NCBI GenBank assembly: GCA_964503885.1
Contig: CAZDCD010000008.1
Coordinates: 62,001 to 126,000 of the forward strand
Direction of reading: 5' to 3'
DNA: 64,000 bases
Origin: CAZDCD01 sp964503885
GTDB taxonomy: Bacteria; Bacteroidota; Bacteroidia; Bacteroidales; UBA10428
Within the stretch, counting starts at the first letter, position 1; each line of letters starts with the position of its first letter. This document shows positions 36,116 to 45,700 of this stretch, one piece after another. A program made the translations under genes and the position numbers. The notes under the pieces were generated by a model that saw only the letters and a program-made list of their open reading frames with translations, was not told the origin of the DNA and ran no database searches.

Positions 36116-39100
36116 ATGCTGAAAGGAAAAATGTCACCCGTGGAAATGATTTCCTTTATTCGAGGAGCTAAGATCAACACCTGGTTTGATCTTGGCATTT
36201 ATATCGACTGGATACGTGAAAACAGAGCTACTCCGGCAATTGAATTTTCAGGCAGCTATCATGAGTTTCTTGCTCAAGAGCTTCAACATGGTCTCGCTTT
36301 CATCACTTTCCAGTTTTCAGTAGATGGTGTAAGTATTGAAATTGAAAAGTATGCAAAGGTTTTTCGGGAACTGATTGACGGGGTGAAGATTCATTATATA
36401 GCCGGAAAATTCTATCCCGATTCAAAAAGGAATATTCATAGTGACACGTACAAATTTGAACTTCGGGAAATTCAGGGTTTCGACAAATGGAAATATTACC
36501 GGGATTTTTATTTTACACGGCTGGAAAGGGGAGGAGCCAGGTATAATCGACTGATCAGTGATCTGTGGCGGGATGTACTTATCATTACGGAAAAGCTTGC
36601 CCATTATATTTACGAGCATAAAATCAATCTTCTTTTTATGGTAAATGTATGTTCCAATCCGGGAAATATTTCATTGGCTCTGGCGCTTGTTCTTATCTCT
36701 GAACTCATGGGAATTCCGGTGATCAACAATAATCATGATTTTTACTGGGAAGGTGGCAATAATCCGGCAGAAATTGAATCCAAAGGGTTAAAACCCGGAC
36801 CCAGAGATTTCTTTTTCACCAATTATCATATCGGAGAGATCTTCTCACTGATTGAAATATTATTTCCCTGGGAGTCACGATCGTGGATAAATGTCAATAT
36901 CAATTGCAGTCAGTCAAAGCACCTGATCGAAAAGAAAGGGCATAATCCCGCGAATGTCACCGAGATTTGTACAGCGGTTGATACGGATAAATTTGTCAAT
37001 ATCAGCAAAAGAAATAAGATAAATGCGTTTTTTCAGTTTGAAAAAATTCTGAGCCGTTATGGTAAAACATTGATCAGTTATTCAGTAGCCGATGTGATAA
37101 ACAATAAACTGGTGGATCAAAAGGATCCCCGGCCTATTTTGATTGGACTGAAAACCCAGCCGCTGGTGAAGTTTTTAACCGAAAATATTATTTTTCTTCA
37201 ACCCACCAGGGTTATTTCAAGAAAGAAAATAGAGCTTGGATTTAAGTTAATCAGGCACTTGTTCGGCAATTCAAGCTTCACCGACAGGTTTAAACACACA
37301 CCAAATCTCAAGGTTACGATTCTGGTTACCGGCCCGATAGCATCAGGGCATTTTGATTATTTTCATAAACTGATTTCCGATTTTGCCAGTTTGCTTAAAT
37401 CGCTTGATGTTTCTTTGCGTGAGCGTGTTTTTCTGGCATTTTTATACAGTGAACTTGATAAAGAAAACTTTAAAAACAGGTTTAAAGAACCTGTTGGAAT
37501 TCCGGAACTTTACAATATTTCCTCGCTGGTGCTGCTTCCGAGCAGAACAGAAGGACGCGGGCTTCCGATTATAGAAGCATCTGCTTGCGGAACACCCATA
37601 TTGTGCAGACGGTATTTTCCCGAAAACGTTTATTCAGAAGTAATAGGGGAGCAATTGCCTGAAAATGAACGGCTGAAAGTATTGGAATTCAACGGGAAAA
37701 AAATAACTGCAAAACATGCATTCAAGGTTCTTGAACGGGTGTTGTTTCCGCATAAATTTACCCATGAGGTTCTTCATAACAAAATGGCAGTCCAAAAAAG
37801 ATTTAGCCTTAAGGCATTAACAAAAAATATTGAAGACATTTTGCTGCAGACTTATCACCAGGTAAAAAGGAATGAAAATTCCATGCGGATTACAGGTGAA
37901 ATGGTAAGAAAGTATCTTACCCTTAATAATCAGGAGATTCCGTTATTATATACCATACTGAAAACAGATAATAGACAGTATCTGGCAGGCTACGGAAAGT
38001 TAAAGTACATGCTAAACTTAAAATCCCTGATCGATCCGAGTGCATTCAGGAACGAAGAACAACAAATCAAGGGATATATTTTCTCATATGCCCAATCGCT
38101 GGTAAAAAAAGGGAATACCAAATTACTTAAACGAATTCACATATTTTATAATGCAGTCGCCAATATTTTTATCTATCGGAAAGGAAAAGTGAAAATCCGT
38201 CATGATCATTCCTTTGCATACAGGCACAGGAATGAAAACCATTATCCTTACCAGGAGTTTACCCTTCAGGAATTGACAGGGCTTGTTAACATGCTGTATA
38301 TTAGATTAGTCGGAAATCATCCTTCAAGAAGGATTGATGAGAGTTCACATTTTTTTACCGACTGGGATCTTGCGTTGGGACAAATGACATCGAGCATTTA
38401 TATTGCGATTGACGACCGCAAGATACTGATCAATAAAATGCAGTCGAATGTACCCGTTGGAATTTTCCCAGGAGATTATGTGAAATATGAGCTTGAATTT
38501 TTTGCATTGCAGGCAATACGCTCAAGATTAAAACTAAAGATCGAAGATGAGTTGACGGAAGATATGATACTGGAACATCGCGATACTCTTGCTAAAATTT
38601 ATTTATTTGCCCAGTCAGTTACGATAGGACGCTGGTTTAATGTGGATGAGATAAAGGAGTATATTGAGCATGGGCATGAAAATGAATTATTTCTGTTATA
38701 TAAACACGGAGTACTAAGAATTATTGAGACCCACCAGTGGTGCCTGGGTATCCATTTTTGCCAGATCGGCGAAAATGCACTGAAGGCCCTGAATGCCATT
38801 CATGAGCAGGATGGTTTTATCATTTCAAGCAGAATCGATGCCGCCATGATGACCGATATTGTAGATCTCGATAAATTTCATATCGGACAAGCCGGCGATC
38901 CGGTTACGGCCAGCATGATGGGTATCGACAAGGGTGCCGGCTATATTCAATTTGTACCTGCAGGTATCAGAACCACACTGGCGTATCCCACACCTGTGCA
39001 AACTGCCAGGGACTTTCACAAGACACTTCACAGTGAATCATTCAGGAAGTTCGAATTAAAATATGGTGAAAAATACCTGTTTGATTTCATAAAAAAGGAA

Positions 39101-40294
39101 TCGGAAGAGAATGGAACACCTGTAAATCAAATTCTTAGAATGATCAATGATGACAAGTCAGAAATTTCGCCGATTGATAACGGGTTTATAAACGGACTGT
39201 ATGAAGATGGAAATCCTTACAGCGGAGCATACGCCAAAGTTCGCATGCACAAAAACAACGGAAAATGGATTTTCAGGACCATTTCAACAATGTCCAGACC
39301 TATGCAGGTTACCGAATTTGTTAAAAATTTCGAATTTACCAGCGGCAATTCAGTAAATATAGCCTGGAACGGAGGGTATATTCTAAATAATGAGCTTGTT
39401 GGAAAGCTGGGTTTACCAGAATCATATATTGGTTCACCGTTAGGATTGCTTATTTCTGAGGGTATTTTACTGTGTCCGCCTTTATTCAATAAAGCAGCCA
39501 TGCTTGTTGGTGCCGATAGCAAGGTGACAATACGAAAAGTCAATGTAAGAAAAGGAATCATAATCCGATGCAAAGATACGATTCTGAAAATGAGTGCTGA
39601 GCAGTATAATTTGCCCTCTCCGCCTGAAGGAGTCCCATGTTATTATGATCTGCTTTTTCCGGGGAATGAACTCGTTTCGAAAAACAGGGTAATCATCAGG
39701 CTTGCAGGCAACAAAATTAAAGAAGTCATATGGCCGCAGAATTCGAACTATGTGCGGATTATACCGGTCGGATTAACCCTATCCCTTCCTCTTGATCAGG
39801 TTCATGATGATCTGCTAAAGATCGAGGAGGAAATTATCATTGAGGTTTCAGGACTTGAAAATATCGTTCATGCTACCGGAGCCGGTCCCTTGCTTGTAAA
39901 CAACGGAAGAATCTCTATCAATATGAAAGATGAAGGGTGGATGAGTGTAAACTCCATCAATACTCAGGCTGCCAGAATTGATTATACCAACATGAGGGGA
40001 CCAAAGATTGCTGCCGGAATTGATGATCAGGGAAATATTATTGTATTGGCTATCAATGGCAGAATTCGTGAATCTGTTGGAGCAACTCATCACGAGATGG
40101 CAGAAATTCTAATCGGAATGGGTGTTCAATCTGCAATGGGTTTTGATCCCGGAGGGAGCAGTACCCTCGTGGCTAATCATGAAGTATTGAACATATCTCC
40201 ATATAATCCCGATTACGATAAAAATATATATGCATTGCCACCACAGCCACGAGCTGTATCAAATGCAATCCTCGGCTATTTTAAGCATAAGTAA
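36116..40294 (+). CDS. Giant glycosyltransferase - unknown - phosphodiester glycosidase (NAGPA) fusion
   Basis: A 1392-aa protein without signal peptide. Residues about 1-55 are an N-terminal extension. About 55-560 look like a GT-B glycosyltransferase (GT4-like): SVDGVSIEIEKYAKVFREL near 67, NNHDFYWEGG near 203, and LPSRTEGRGLPIIEASACG (about 474-492), the EX7E-type nucleotide-sugar motif. About 600-1050 match nothing I know. About 1070-1392 are a NAGPA (phosphodiester glycosidase) domain: NIAWNGGYILNN near 1080, the ligand-binding GIDDQGNIIVLAINGR and FDPGGSSTLV near 1342, the family's Gly-Gly-Ser-Ser motif. NAGPA normally removes GlcNAc from phosphodiesters, so sugar transfer and removal may be joined in one chain. 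Confidence 0.87.
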   Translation: MLKGKMSPVEMISFIRGAKINTWFDLGIYIDWIRENRATPAIEFSGSYHEFLAQELQHGLAFITFQFSVDGVSIEIEKYAKVFRELIDGVKIHYIAGKFYPDSKRNIHSDTYKFELREIQGFDKWKYYRDFYFTRLERGGARYNRLISDLWRDVLIITEKLAHYIYEHKINLLFMVNVCSNPGNISLALALVLISELMGIPVINNNHDFYWEGGNNPAEIESKGLKPGPRDFFFTNYHIGEIFSLIEILFPWESRSWINVNINCSQSKHLIEKKGHNPANVTEICTAVDTDKFVNISKRNKINAFFQFEKILSRYGKTLISYSVADVINNKLVDQKDPRPILIGLKTQPLVKFLTENIIFLQPTRVISRKKIELGFKLIRHLFGNSSFTDRFKHTPNLKVTILVTGPIASGHFDYFHKLISDFASLLKSLDVSLRERVFLAFLYSELDKENFKNRFKEPVGIPELYNISSLVLLPSRTEGRGLPIIEASACGTPILCRRYFPENVYSEVIGEQLPENERLKVLEFNGKKITAKHAFKVLERVLFPHKFTHEVLHNKMAVQKRFSLKALTKNIEDILLQTYHQVKRNENSMRITGEMVRKYLTLNNQEIPLLYTILKTDNRQYLAGYGKLKYMLNLKSLIDPSAFRNEEQQIKGYIFSYAQSLVKKGNTKLLKRIHIFYNAVANIFIYRKGKVKIRHDHSFAYRHRNENHYPYQEFTLQELTGLVNMLYIRLVGNHPSRRIDESSHFFTDWDLALGQMTSSIYIAIDDRKILINKMQSNVPVGIFPGDYVKYELEFFALQAIRSRLKLKIEDELTEDMILEHRDTLAKIYLFAQSVTIGRWFNVDEIKEYIEHGHENELFLLYKHGVLRIIETHQWCLGIHFCQIGENALKALNAIHEQDGFIISSRIDAAMMTDIVDLDKFHIGQAGDPVTASMMGIDKGAGYIQFVPAGIRTTLAYPTPVQTARDFHKTLHSESFRKFELKYGEKYLFDFIKKESEENGTPVNQILRMINDDKSEISPIDNGFINGLYEDGNPYSGAYAKVRMHKNNGKWIFRTISTMSRPMQVTEFVKNFEFTSGNSVNIAWNGGYILNNELVGKLGLPESYIGSPLGLLISEGILLCPPLFNKAAMLVGADSKVTIRKVNVRKGIIIRCKDTILKMSAEQYNLPSPPEGVPCYYDLLFPGNELVSKNRVIIRLAGNKIKEVIWPQNSNYVRIIPVGLTLSLPLDQVHDDLLKIEEEIIIEVSGLENIVHATGAGPLLVNNGRISINMKDEGWMSVNSINTQAARIDYTNMRGPKIAAGIDDQGNIIVLAINGRIRESVGATHHEMAEILIGMGVQSAMGFDPGGSSTLVANHEVLNISPYNPDYDKNIYALPPQPRAVSNAILGYFKHK

Positions 40295-40341
40295 TTTATG
40301 CAACCCATATGCATTCATCCGGATACTTGCAGGATTGCTCT

Positions 40342-40379
40342 AAAAAAATACCCCCGTCCAATTCATGAACAGGGGTATT
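40342..40379 (-). terminator. Rho-independent terminator for the receiver-only gene
   Basis: Read on the minus strand, AATACCCC (40372-40379) pairs with GGGGTATT (40347-40354 region) and is followed by a run of seven T (40348-40342). It lies downstream of the minus-strand receiver gene. No T-run follows in the plus direction. Confidence 0.65.
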
Positions 40380-40496
40380 ACAACACAATTAATCCGCACT
40401 AATCAAAGACTCTGTAAAAGATGTACTAAAATATACATTTTTTTTATAATATTTAATAAAATCTATTCTTTCTTTTTCCCGGAAACCTGATATTTA

Positions 40497-40877
40497 TCAA
40501 TATGAGTATTCTATTGAAATGGCTTTTTCCAGTGATTCTTTGCTGATCTCATCTTTAATGATGTAGCTTCGGGCGCCGGCTTCGATCATCTGCACAATAT
40601 ATTTCATTTCGGAATGAAACGATACTGCCACGATCACCAGATTCCTGTAAAGCATTGTGGCTTCGCGTGTGGCTTCAATACCATTCAGACCGGGCATATT
40701 TATATCCATAAAAACAATGTCATACAATTTACTTTTAAGCACTTCCAGGCAATCCCTGCCGTCATTTACTGCACTGATGGTATCGATTTTATCCTCAAAA
40801 GAATCTGTTAACATGAATTTTAATGCATTGCAGAAATGTGGATTATCATCTACTATCAATACTTTAAGCTTCTTCAT
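40497..40877 (-). CDS. Single-domain response regulator (receiver only)
   Basis: A 126-aa REC domain with no output domain. It has the acidic pocket VLIVDD (residues about 6-11), phosphoacceptor in VFMDINMPGLNG (Asp near residue 58), the conserved Ser/Thr at VAVSFHS and Lys in YIIKDEISKESLEKAI (about 105-120). The start at 40877 (MKKLKVLIVDD) is preferred to an upstream ATG at 40895. The receiver may act as a CheY-like diffusible partner or a phosphate sink for the adjacent kinase. It is transcribed leftward, in the same direction as the kinase and NarL regulator. Confidence 0.9.
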   Translation of the reverse strand: MKKLKVLIVDDNPHFCNALKFMLTDSFEDKIDTISAVNDGRDCLEVLKSKLYDIVFMDINMPGLNGIEATREATMLYRNLVIVAVSFHSEMKYIVQMIEAGARSYIIKDEISKESLEKAISIEYSY

Positions 40878-40895
40878 ATAGGGAATTTTATACAA

Positions 40896-41348
40896 ATATA
40901 CCCGGTTTGCTTAATTTAAGATAGAGTTAATGTACGCAATTATAGGATTTTTCTACGTAAATTTTGAGGTAGTAAATACCTATATTGCTCTGAGTATTTT
41001 CCGACATGATGATAAAAGTGTACTGATTTTAATCCAGCTACTTAACCAATGAGAGTGTAAAATAAAAAAAGCATATAGTTACAGTTAAGGGTTTTATATA
41101 AAGTCAAACGGGATGTCATTTTTTGGCATCCCGTTATCCCACCTAAATCCAACCAAACCCTAAAACTAGCTAAACCCTTTTTAACTTTAAAAACCCTGTA
41201 TTCTTAACACTTAAATATGAAAATCTTTAGGATACAAAAATAAAGTGTATATGATGCTAAAATGATAGTGGAAATACCTAATTTTCAAGAAATATTACCC
41301 AAAACCCGGTAGGTAATAACCTCCATGAATATTGCGTATTTTCCGACA
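40896..41348. repeat. Spacer with paired operator-like repeats
   Basis: A 453-bp non-coding stretch between the receiver gene and a small unknown gene. The 14-mer GTATTTTCCGACAT occurs exactly at 40994-41007 and 41336-41349. GGTAGTAAATACC (palindromic, near 40970) and GGTAGGTAATAACC (near 41310) precede the respective copies. TACGCA (40933-40938) and TACGTA (40954-40959) are spaced 21 bp, two helical turns. A stem ACGGGATG/CATCCCGT lies at 41108-41134. These look like binding sites for a response regulator. Confidence 0.6.
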
Positions 41349-41645
41349 TTATTTCCGTACTATTTTAAGCAATTCAAAGTTGCGGTTTTTCTTTTCTTCC
41401 AGAAACTCTCTGATATATTTATCATTCAATCCGTTTGAATATTTCTGGATCCGGATAATATCATCATTTATTTTTTGAACATCAGGTATACCCGGATTGC
41501 TCACGAGAAGGCTGTTAAAATTCTTTTTAAGCAAATTCAAAATTTCCATTTTTGAATGATCCTTATTAGCCTTACTGAGCAAATGAAAAACCTCTCTTCT
41601 TATTTTATATGAAAGATCGTTATCGTATTGCACAAGCGCTTCCAT
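41349..41645 (-). CDS. Small helical protein of unknown function
   Basis: A 98-aa, highly charged, helix-rich protein (SYKIRREVFHLLSKANKDH, IIRIQKYSNGLNDKYIREF), with no signal peptide or membrane segment. I do not recognise its family. Its position in the leftward signalling island between two response-regulator genes, flanked by repeated motifs, suggests it could belong to the same regulatory unit, but this is a guess. Its stop codon overlaps the second GTATTTTCCGACAT copy by one base. Confidence 0.5.
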   Translation of the reverse strand: MEALVQYDNDLSYKIRREVFHLLSKANKDHSKMEILNLLKKNFNSLLVSNPGIPDVQKINDDIIRIQKYSNGLNDKYIREFLEEKKNRNFELLKIVRK

Positions 41646-41802
41646 AATGTTGATTCAAAAGTTGCCGCAGATAATGAAGTTAAGATTCCGTGTCAAATCC
41701 TTTTCGATATTCGTATTTTCTGCAATCAAAATTAGTTCAACAATTATGGCAGAAGCACCGCGCTAACTACTCAATTTTCATGAAAAAATACGCAAATATA
41801 TC

Positions 41803-41842
41803 TGGCGGTTTTTACGCATAATATCATGTGTAAAAACCGCCA
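41803..41842. terminator. Long perfect inverted repeat, terminator or operator
   Basis: TGGCGGTTTTTAC (41803-41815) and GTAAAAACCGCCA (41830-41842) form a perfect 13-bp stem with a 14-nt loop. It lies downstream of the minus-strand NarL regulator. On the minus strand a T-rich run follows only after about nine bases, so it is an imperfect terminator. It also contains TACGCA (41813-41818), and another lies at 41789-41794, so it might be a regulatory site. Confidence 0.55.
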
Positions 41843-41922
41843 AAATTTTGTTGAATACCAATTGAAGACAGTACCATTGGTAATGATTACAGCCCTGGCA
41901 TAAAACCCTATGAAATGAAGAT

Positions 41923-42558
41923 TCAGATGGAAACAAGCTTGTTCTTAATGGCATATACGACCAGACTGATCGAATTTTTTGATTCGGTTTTCTGCAATAA
42001 GCTTGATCGATGTCTTTCCACTGTTCGCTGACTGATGAACAGCGTATTGGAGATTTGCTGGTTTGAATACCCTTTGCAGATCAGTTCAAGCACTTCCTTT
42101 TCTCTCCGGGTTAAAGGGATAGCCTGATCAGATGATTTATCTTTAATCAGGTTAAGTAACAGTTCCTGTGAAAAAAAATTGCCGCCATTGGTAACTTTGA
42201 GGATGGCATCGTGCAATTCATTGTTATCAATATCCTTCAGAATAAAGCCTTTAACACCCATATCAATCATTGTATTGTAATATTTGGTATCGCCAAACAT
42301 AGATAGGACGAGGATGTTTAATTGCGGGTATTTCTGAAGTGCCAGTTGAGCTGCTTCAACGCCATTCATTACCGGCATATTGATATCCAGCAATACCACA
42401 TCAGGAAGCCCATAAGTGAGAAGCTCGAGAAACTCTTTCCCGTTGGATGCTTCTCCTATTACTTCCAGGTCATCGGATTCGTTTAAAATAAACTTTAAAC
42501 CGCTTCTGAAAAGCTGGTGGTCATCCACGATAATTAGTTGCTTCCTTTTCATTGCCAT
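41923..42558 (-). CDS. NarL/FixJ-type response regulator
   Basis: A 211-aa two-component regulator. The receiver (about residues 7-122) has IIVDDHQLFRSGL, phosphoacceptor in VVLLDINMPVMNG (Asp near 56), and KGFILKDIDNNEL. The LuxR-type helix-turn-helix (about 150-208) reads PLTRREKEVLELICKGYSNQ and ISQRTVERHRSSLL. A second ATG (two codons later) is an equally good start. It is downstream of the large PAS kinase on the same strand and is its likely partner. The TACGCA/TACGTA repeats nearby are plausible binding sites. Confidence 0.94.
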   Translation of the reverse strand: MAMKRKQLIIVDDHQLFRSGLKFILNESDDLEVIGEASNGKEFLELLTYGLPDVVLLDINMPVMNGVEAAQLALQKYPQLNILVLSMFGDTKYYNTMIDMGVKGFILKDIDNNELHDAILKVTNGGNFFSQELLLNLIKDKSSDQAIPLTRREKEVLELICKGYSNQQISNTLFISQRTVERHRSSLLQKTESKNSISLVVYAIKNKLVSI

Positions 42559-42747
42559 GAAATGAGTAACAGTATTGCTGCGTTAATTGTGGTTTAGTCT
42601 CACCAGCTTCAAAGCGTTTTTCTTATTCAACACTCTGTGATATCTTATTTCGAATGACCTGATCCGTTGTTTACTGGTCCGATTGCTGTGAATTTTGAAT
42701 ATCCGAAATTACTAAAATAATCTCTATTCCTCAATTTACTGAGGTGA

Positions 42748-45700
42748 TTAAACAGGAATATTCAATTCAAATGACATCCCTTTACCTGGTTCTGAAAGAT
42801 AGGAATACCTTCCTTTTAAGGATCTTACGCGGCTTATAATATTTGAAATACCCATCCCGAGAGTAACTTTCTGATCGAAATTTACATAATCAAAGCCAAC
42901 GCCATTATCTTTAAAATTCAACCTGAGGTTTTTACCTTCGAGCACTATTCTTAATTGTATTTCTGCAGCTCCGGCATGTTTTATGGTATTATTGATCAAC
43001 TCTTTGATGATCCTGTATAATGAGGTTTCAATTTCATCTGAAAACCGGTTATCGGCAATGTTGCTTTGAAATTTGATAACTATGTGCTCTTCCACATTTC
43101 TGGCAAATGACTCTATGGATGCATAAAGGCCATAGTTTTTCAGAATGTGCGGGCTCAGATCATTTGAAATTTCTTTTGTGCTCTGAATGGCTTCCTTAAC
43201 AATTTCATTCAACTGGTCGATAATAAATTTCTGTTTTTCTATTTCCTGAATGCTATCAATGGTATTAACATACATTTTAATACTCGACAGGAGAGGACCC
43301 AGATCGTCATGCAGGTTTTTAGCAAATTTTTCCCTTTCTTTTTCTTCTGTTCTTATTATTGCATCAAGTATTTTTTTCTCCATAAATTTCATCTCGGTGA
43401 TGTCTTCATAGGTGCCAAGAACTCCTATTGTACTCCCTGTAGCATTCTTAAGGGGAATTTTACTTGTTTTAAGCCATATCTTGTGACCATCGGGTGTGGT
43501 TTGAGGTTCCTCATAATTCATGATTGAAACAGCATCTGACAATACCTTCCTGTCGTCGGCACGATACAGATCTGCCTCCGATTTCCACGAAAGCTGGTAA
43601 TCGTCCATTCCGATTATTTTAAACGGATCGTCAAAACCTGCATCCTGGGCAAAAAGTTTATTACAGCCAAGGTATTTGAATTCACTGTTTTTCCAAAATA
43701 CCCTCACAGGAATTGTATTCAGGATTATCTGCAACATACTGTTGGCTTCAGCAAGCTGTGCTTCCCTTTCATATAGCGCGTTTTCAGCGGCTTTTCTGGA
43801 GGTAATATCCCGCACTATTGCCTGCAGGTATATTTCTCCGGAAAACTCAATTCTTTGTAAGGCAACTTCGGCATCGAAGTGCACCCCATCGAATTTGATA
43901 TGCTGCCATTCGAAAAACTGGGGAACCCCGTCATATGCCGCTTTAATTTTCTCCATACCTTTTTCAAGTGAATCTCTTCCGTCGGGTTGTTTCTGCGGTG
44001 AAAACCTGAACGGGGTCTGGTTAAGGATTTCTTCCCTACTGCACCCATACATTTTTAATGTTGCACTATTGCAATCCACAAACTTATTTTCCTTCATCAT
44101 AAAAATGGCATCGCTGGCAGATTCAAAGAGCAACCTGAATTTTTGTTCACTTTCCACAAGGGCTCTTTCAGATAGCTTTCTTTCGGTAATATCTCTGAAT
44201 AATGCCTGTAAACGACCGTCTGCGAGCATTTTAGTGTTCATTTCCACTTCGATGCTTTTACCATCTTTTCGTGTAAGATACCGCTCATTGATCACATTTT
44301 GGCCTGATCTTACAAGGTCATAGCGCAACGGTTTTGCTTTTATTTCATTATTCCGGAAAAGCATTTCGATTTTTTGGTTAATCAATTCGTTTTTTTCAAA
44401 CCCCGATATTTTGCACATGCTTGAGTTTGCATTGGTAATGATACCATCTTCATTTCCCACAAGAATACCGTCGGCAGCCTGTTCGAATAAAGTGCGGTAT
44501 CGTTCCTCACTTTCCATCAAAGCATGTTGCGATAGTTTGCGTTCAGTTACTTCATAAACCGAAGCCAGGAGCTTTGAGGGATTCCCGTCTTTATTGTATT
44601 CAAAGATTATGGCCGAAACAGATACCCAGATCATTTTGTTATCTTTCCTTGTTAACCTGAGTTCAAACTCAAAGGTCTTGTCTTTCACATTGTTTTTTAA
44701 ACCTGAAACAGTATTGATTACCAGGTTAAAATCTTCAGGATGTATTATTTCTTTGAGATTATCTTTTAACCGGTATATCTCTTCACTGGTATAACCGGTT
44801 ATACCAGTAATCTTTTCAGAGACATAAGAAATACTAAGGCATTCAAGATCGAAAATTACAAAAACAGTGGGCGAGGTATTTATAATACCCTGCAGGTATT
44901 TATTTGTATTCTTCAGCTCTTCCTCGGCTTTAATTCGTTCCGATATATTTTCAAATGCCACTCCGACCCTGTTTCTTGGAAGTGGAAATGCCTTGACTGA
45001 AAATGCTCCTGAAATGACCCTCTCATCGGAATAATAAATATCACTGATTTCAATGGGGATTTTTGTTTGAACGACATCGAAATATTTTTGCGGAATGCCT
45101 TTTTCACGCAGTCCCGGAAAATTCTCATCGAGTGTTTTTCCGATGATCTCACCAACCGGAACACCGGTTAATTTTTCTGTGGCAGGATTTGCAGCGATCA
45201 TCCTCAATGTTTTATTGTCGTCCGGATCCTCCAATTCATAGATATGAATTCCTGTCTGTATGTTTTCAAACAGGTCGGCTGCCTGCTGCAACACCTCTTC
45301 GGTCTTTTTTCTTTCGGAAATATCACGAATAACTGCCAAAACGCGCTTGCTACCTGCGATATGAGCACTTTTTAAGGATACTTCAGTCCAAAATGTTGAC
45401 CCATCTTTTCTTTTACTCATCCACTTAAAAATCTGAGGCCGTTTGGTGGCTGCTTTTTTCACCAGGGCTAAAGCTTTCCTGCTGGTTTCTTCTGACTTTC
45501 CGGCGCTTAAATCGCCGGCCCGGTTGCCGATTATTTCGTCATAGCTGTAACCAAACATATCAAGAGTTGCCTTATTCACGTCAAGGATTTTACCGGTATC
45601 GATCTCATGAATAAATATTGATTCCGATGTGGCGTTAAAGATCTCTCTATAATTCTGTTCACTTTTCATCAACGAGATCAGGGAATTCTTCCGGTTCAAT

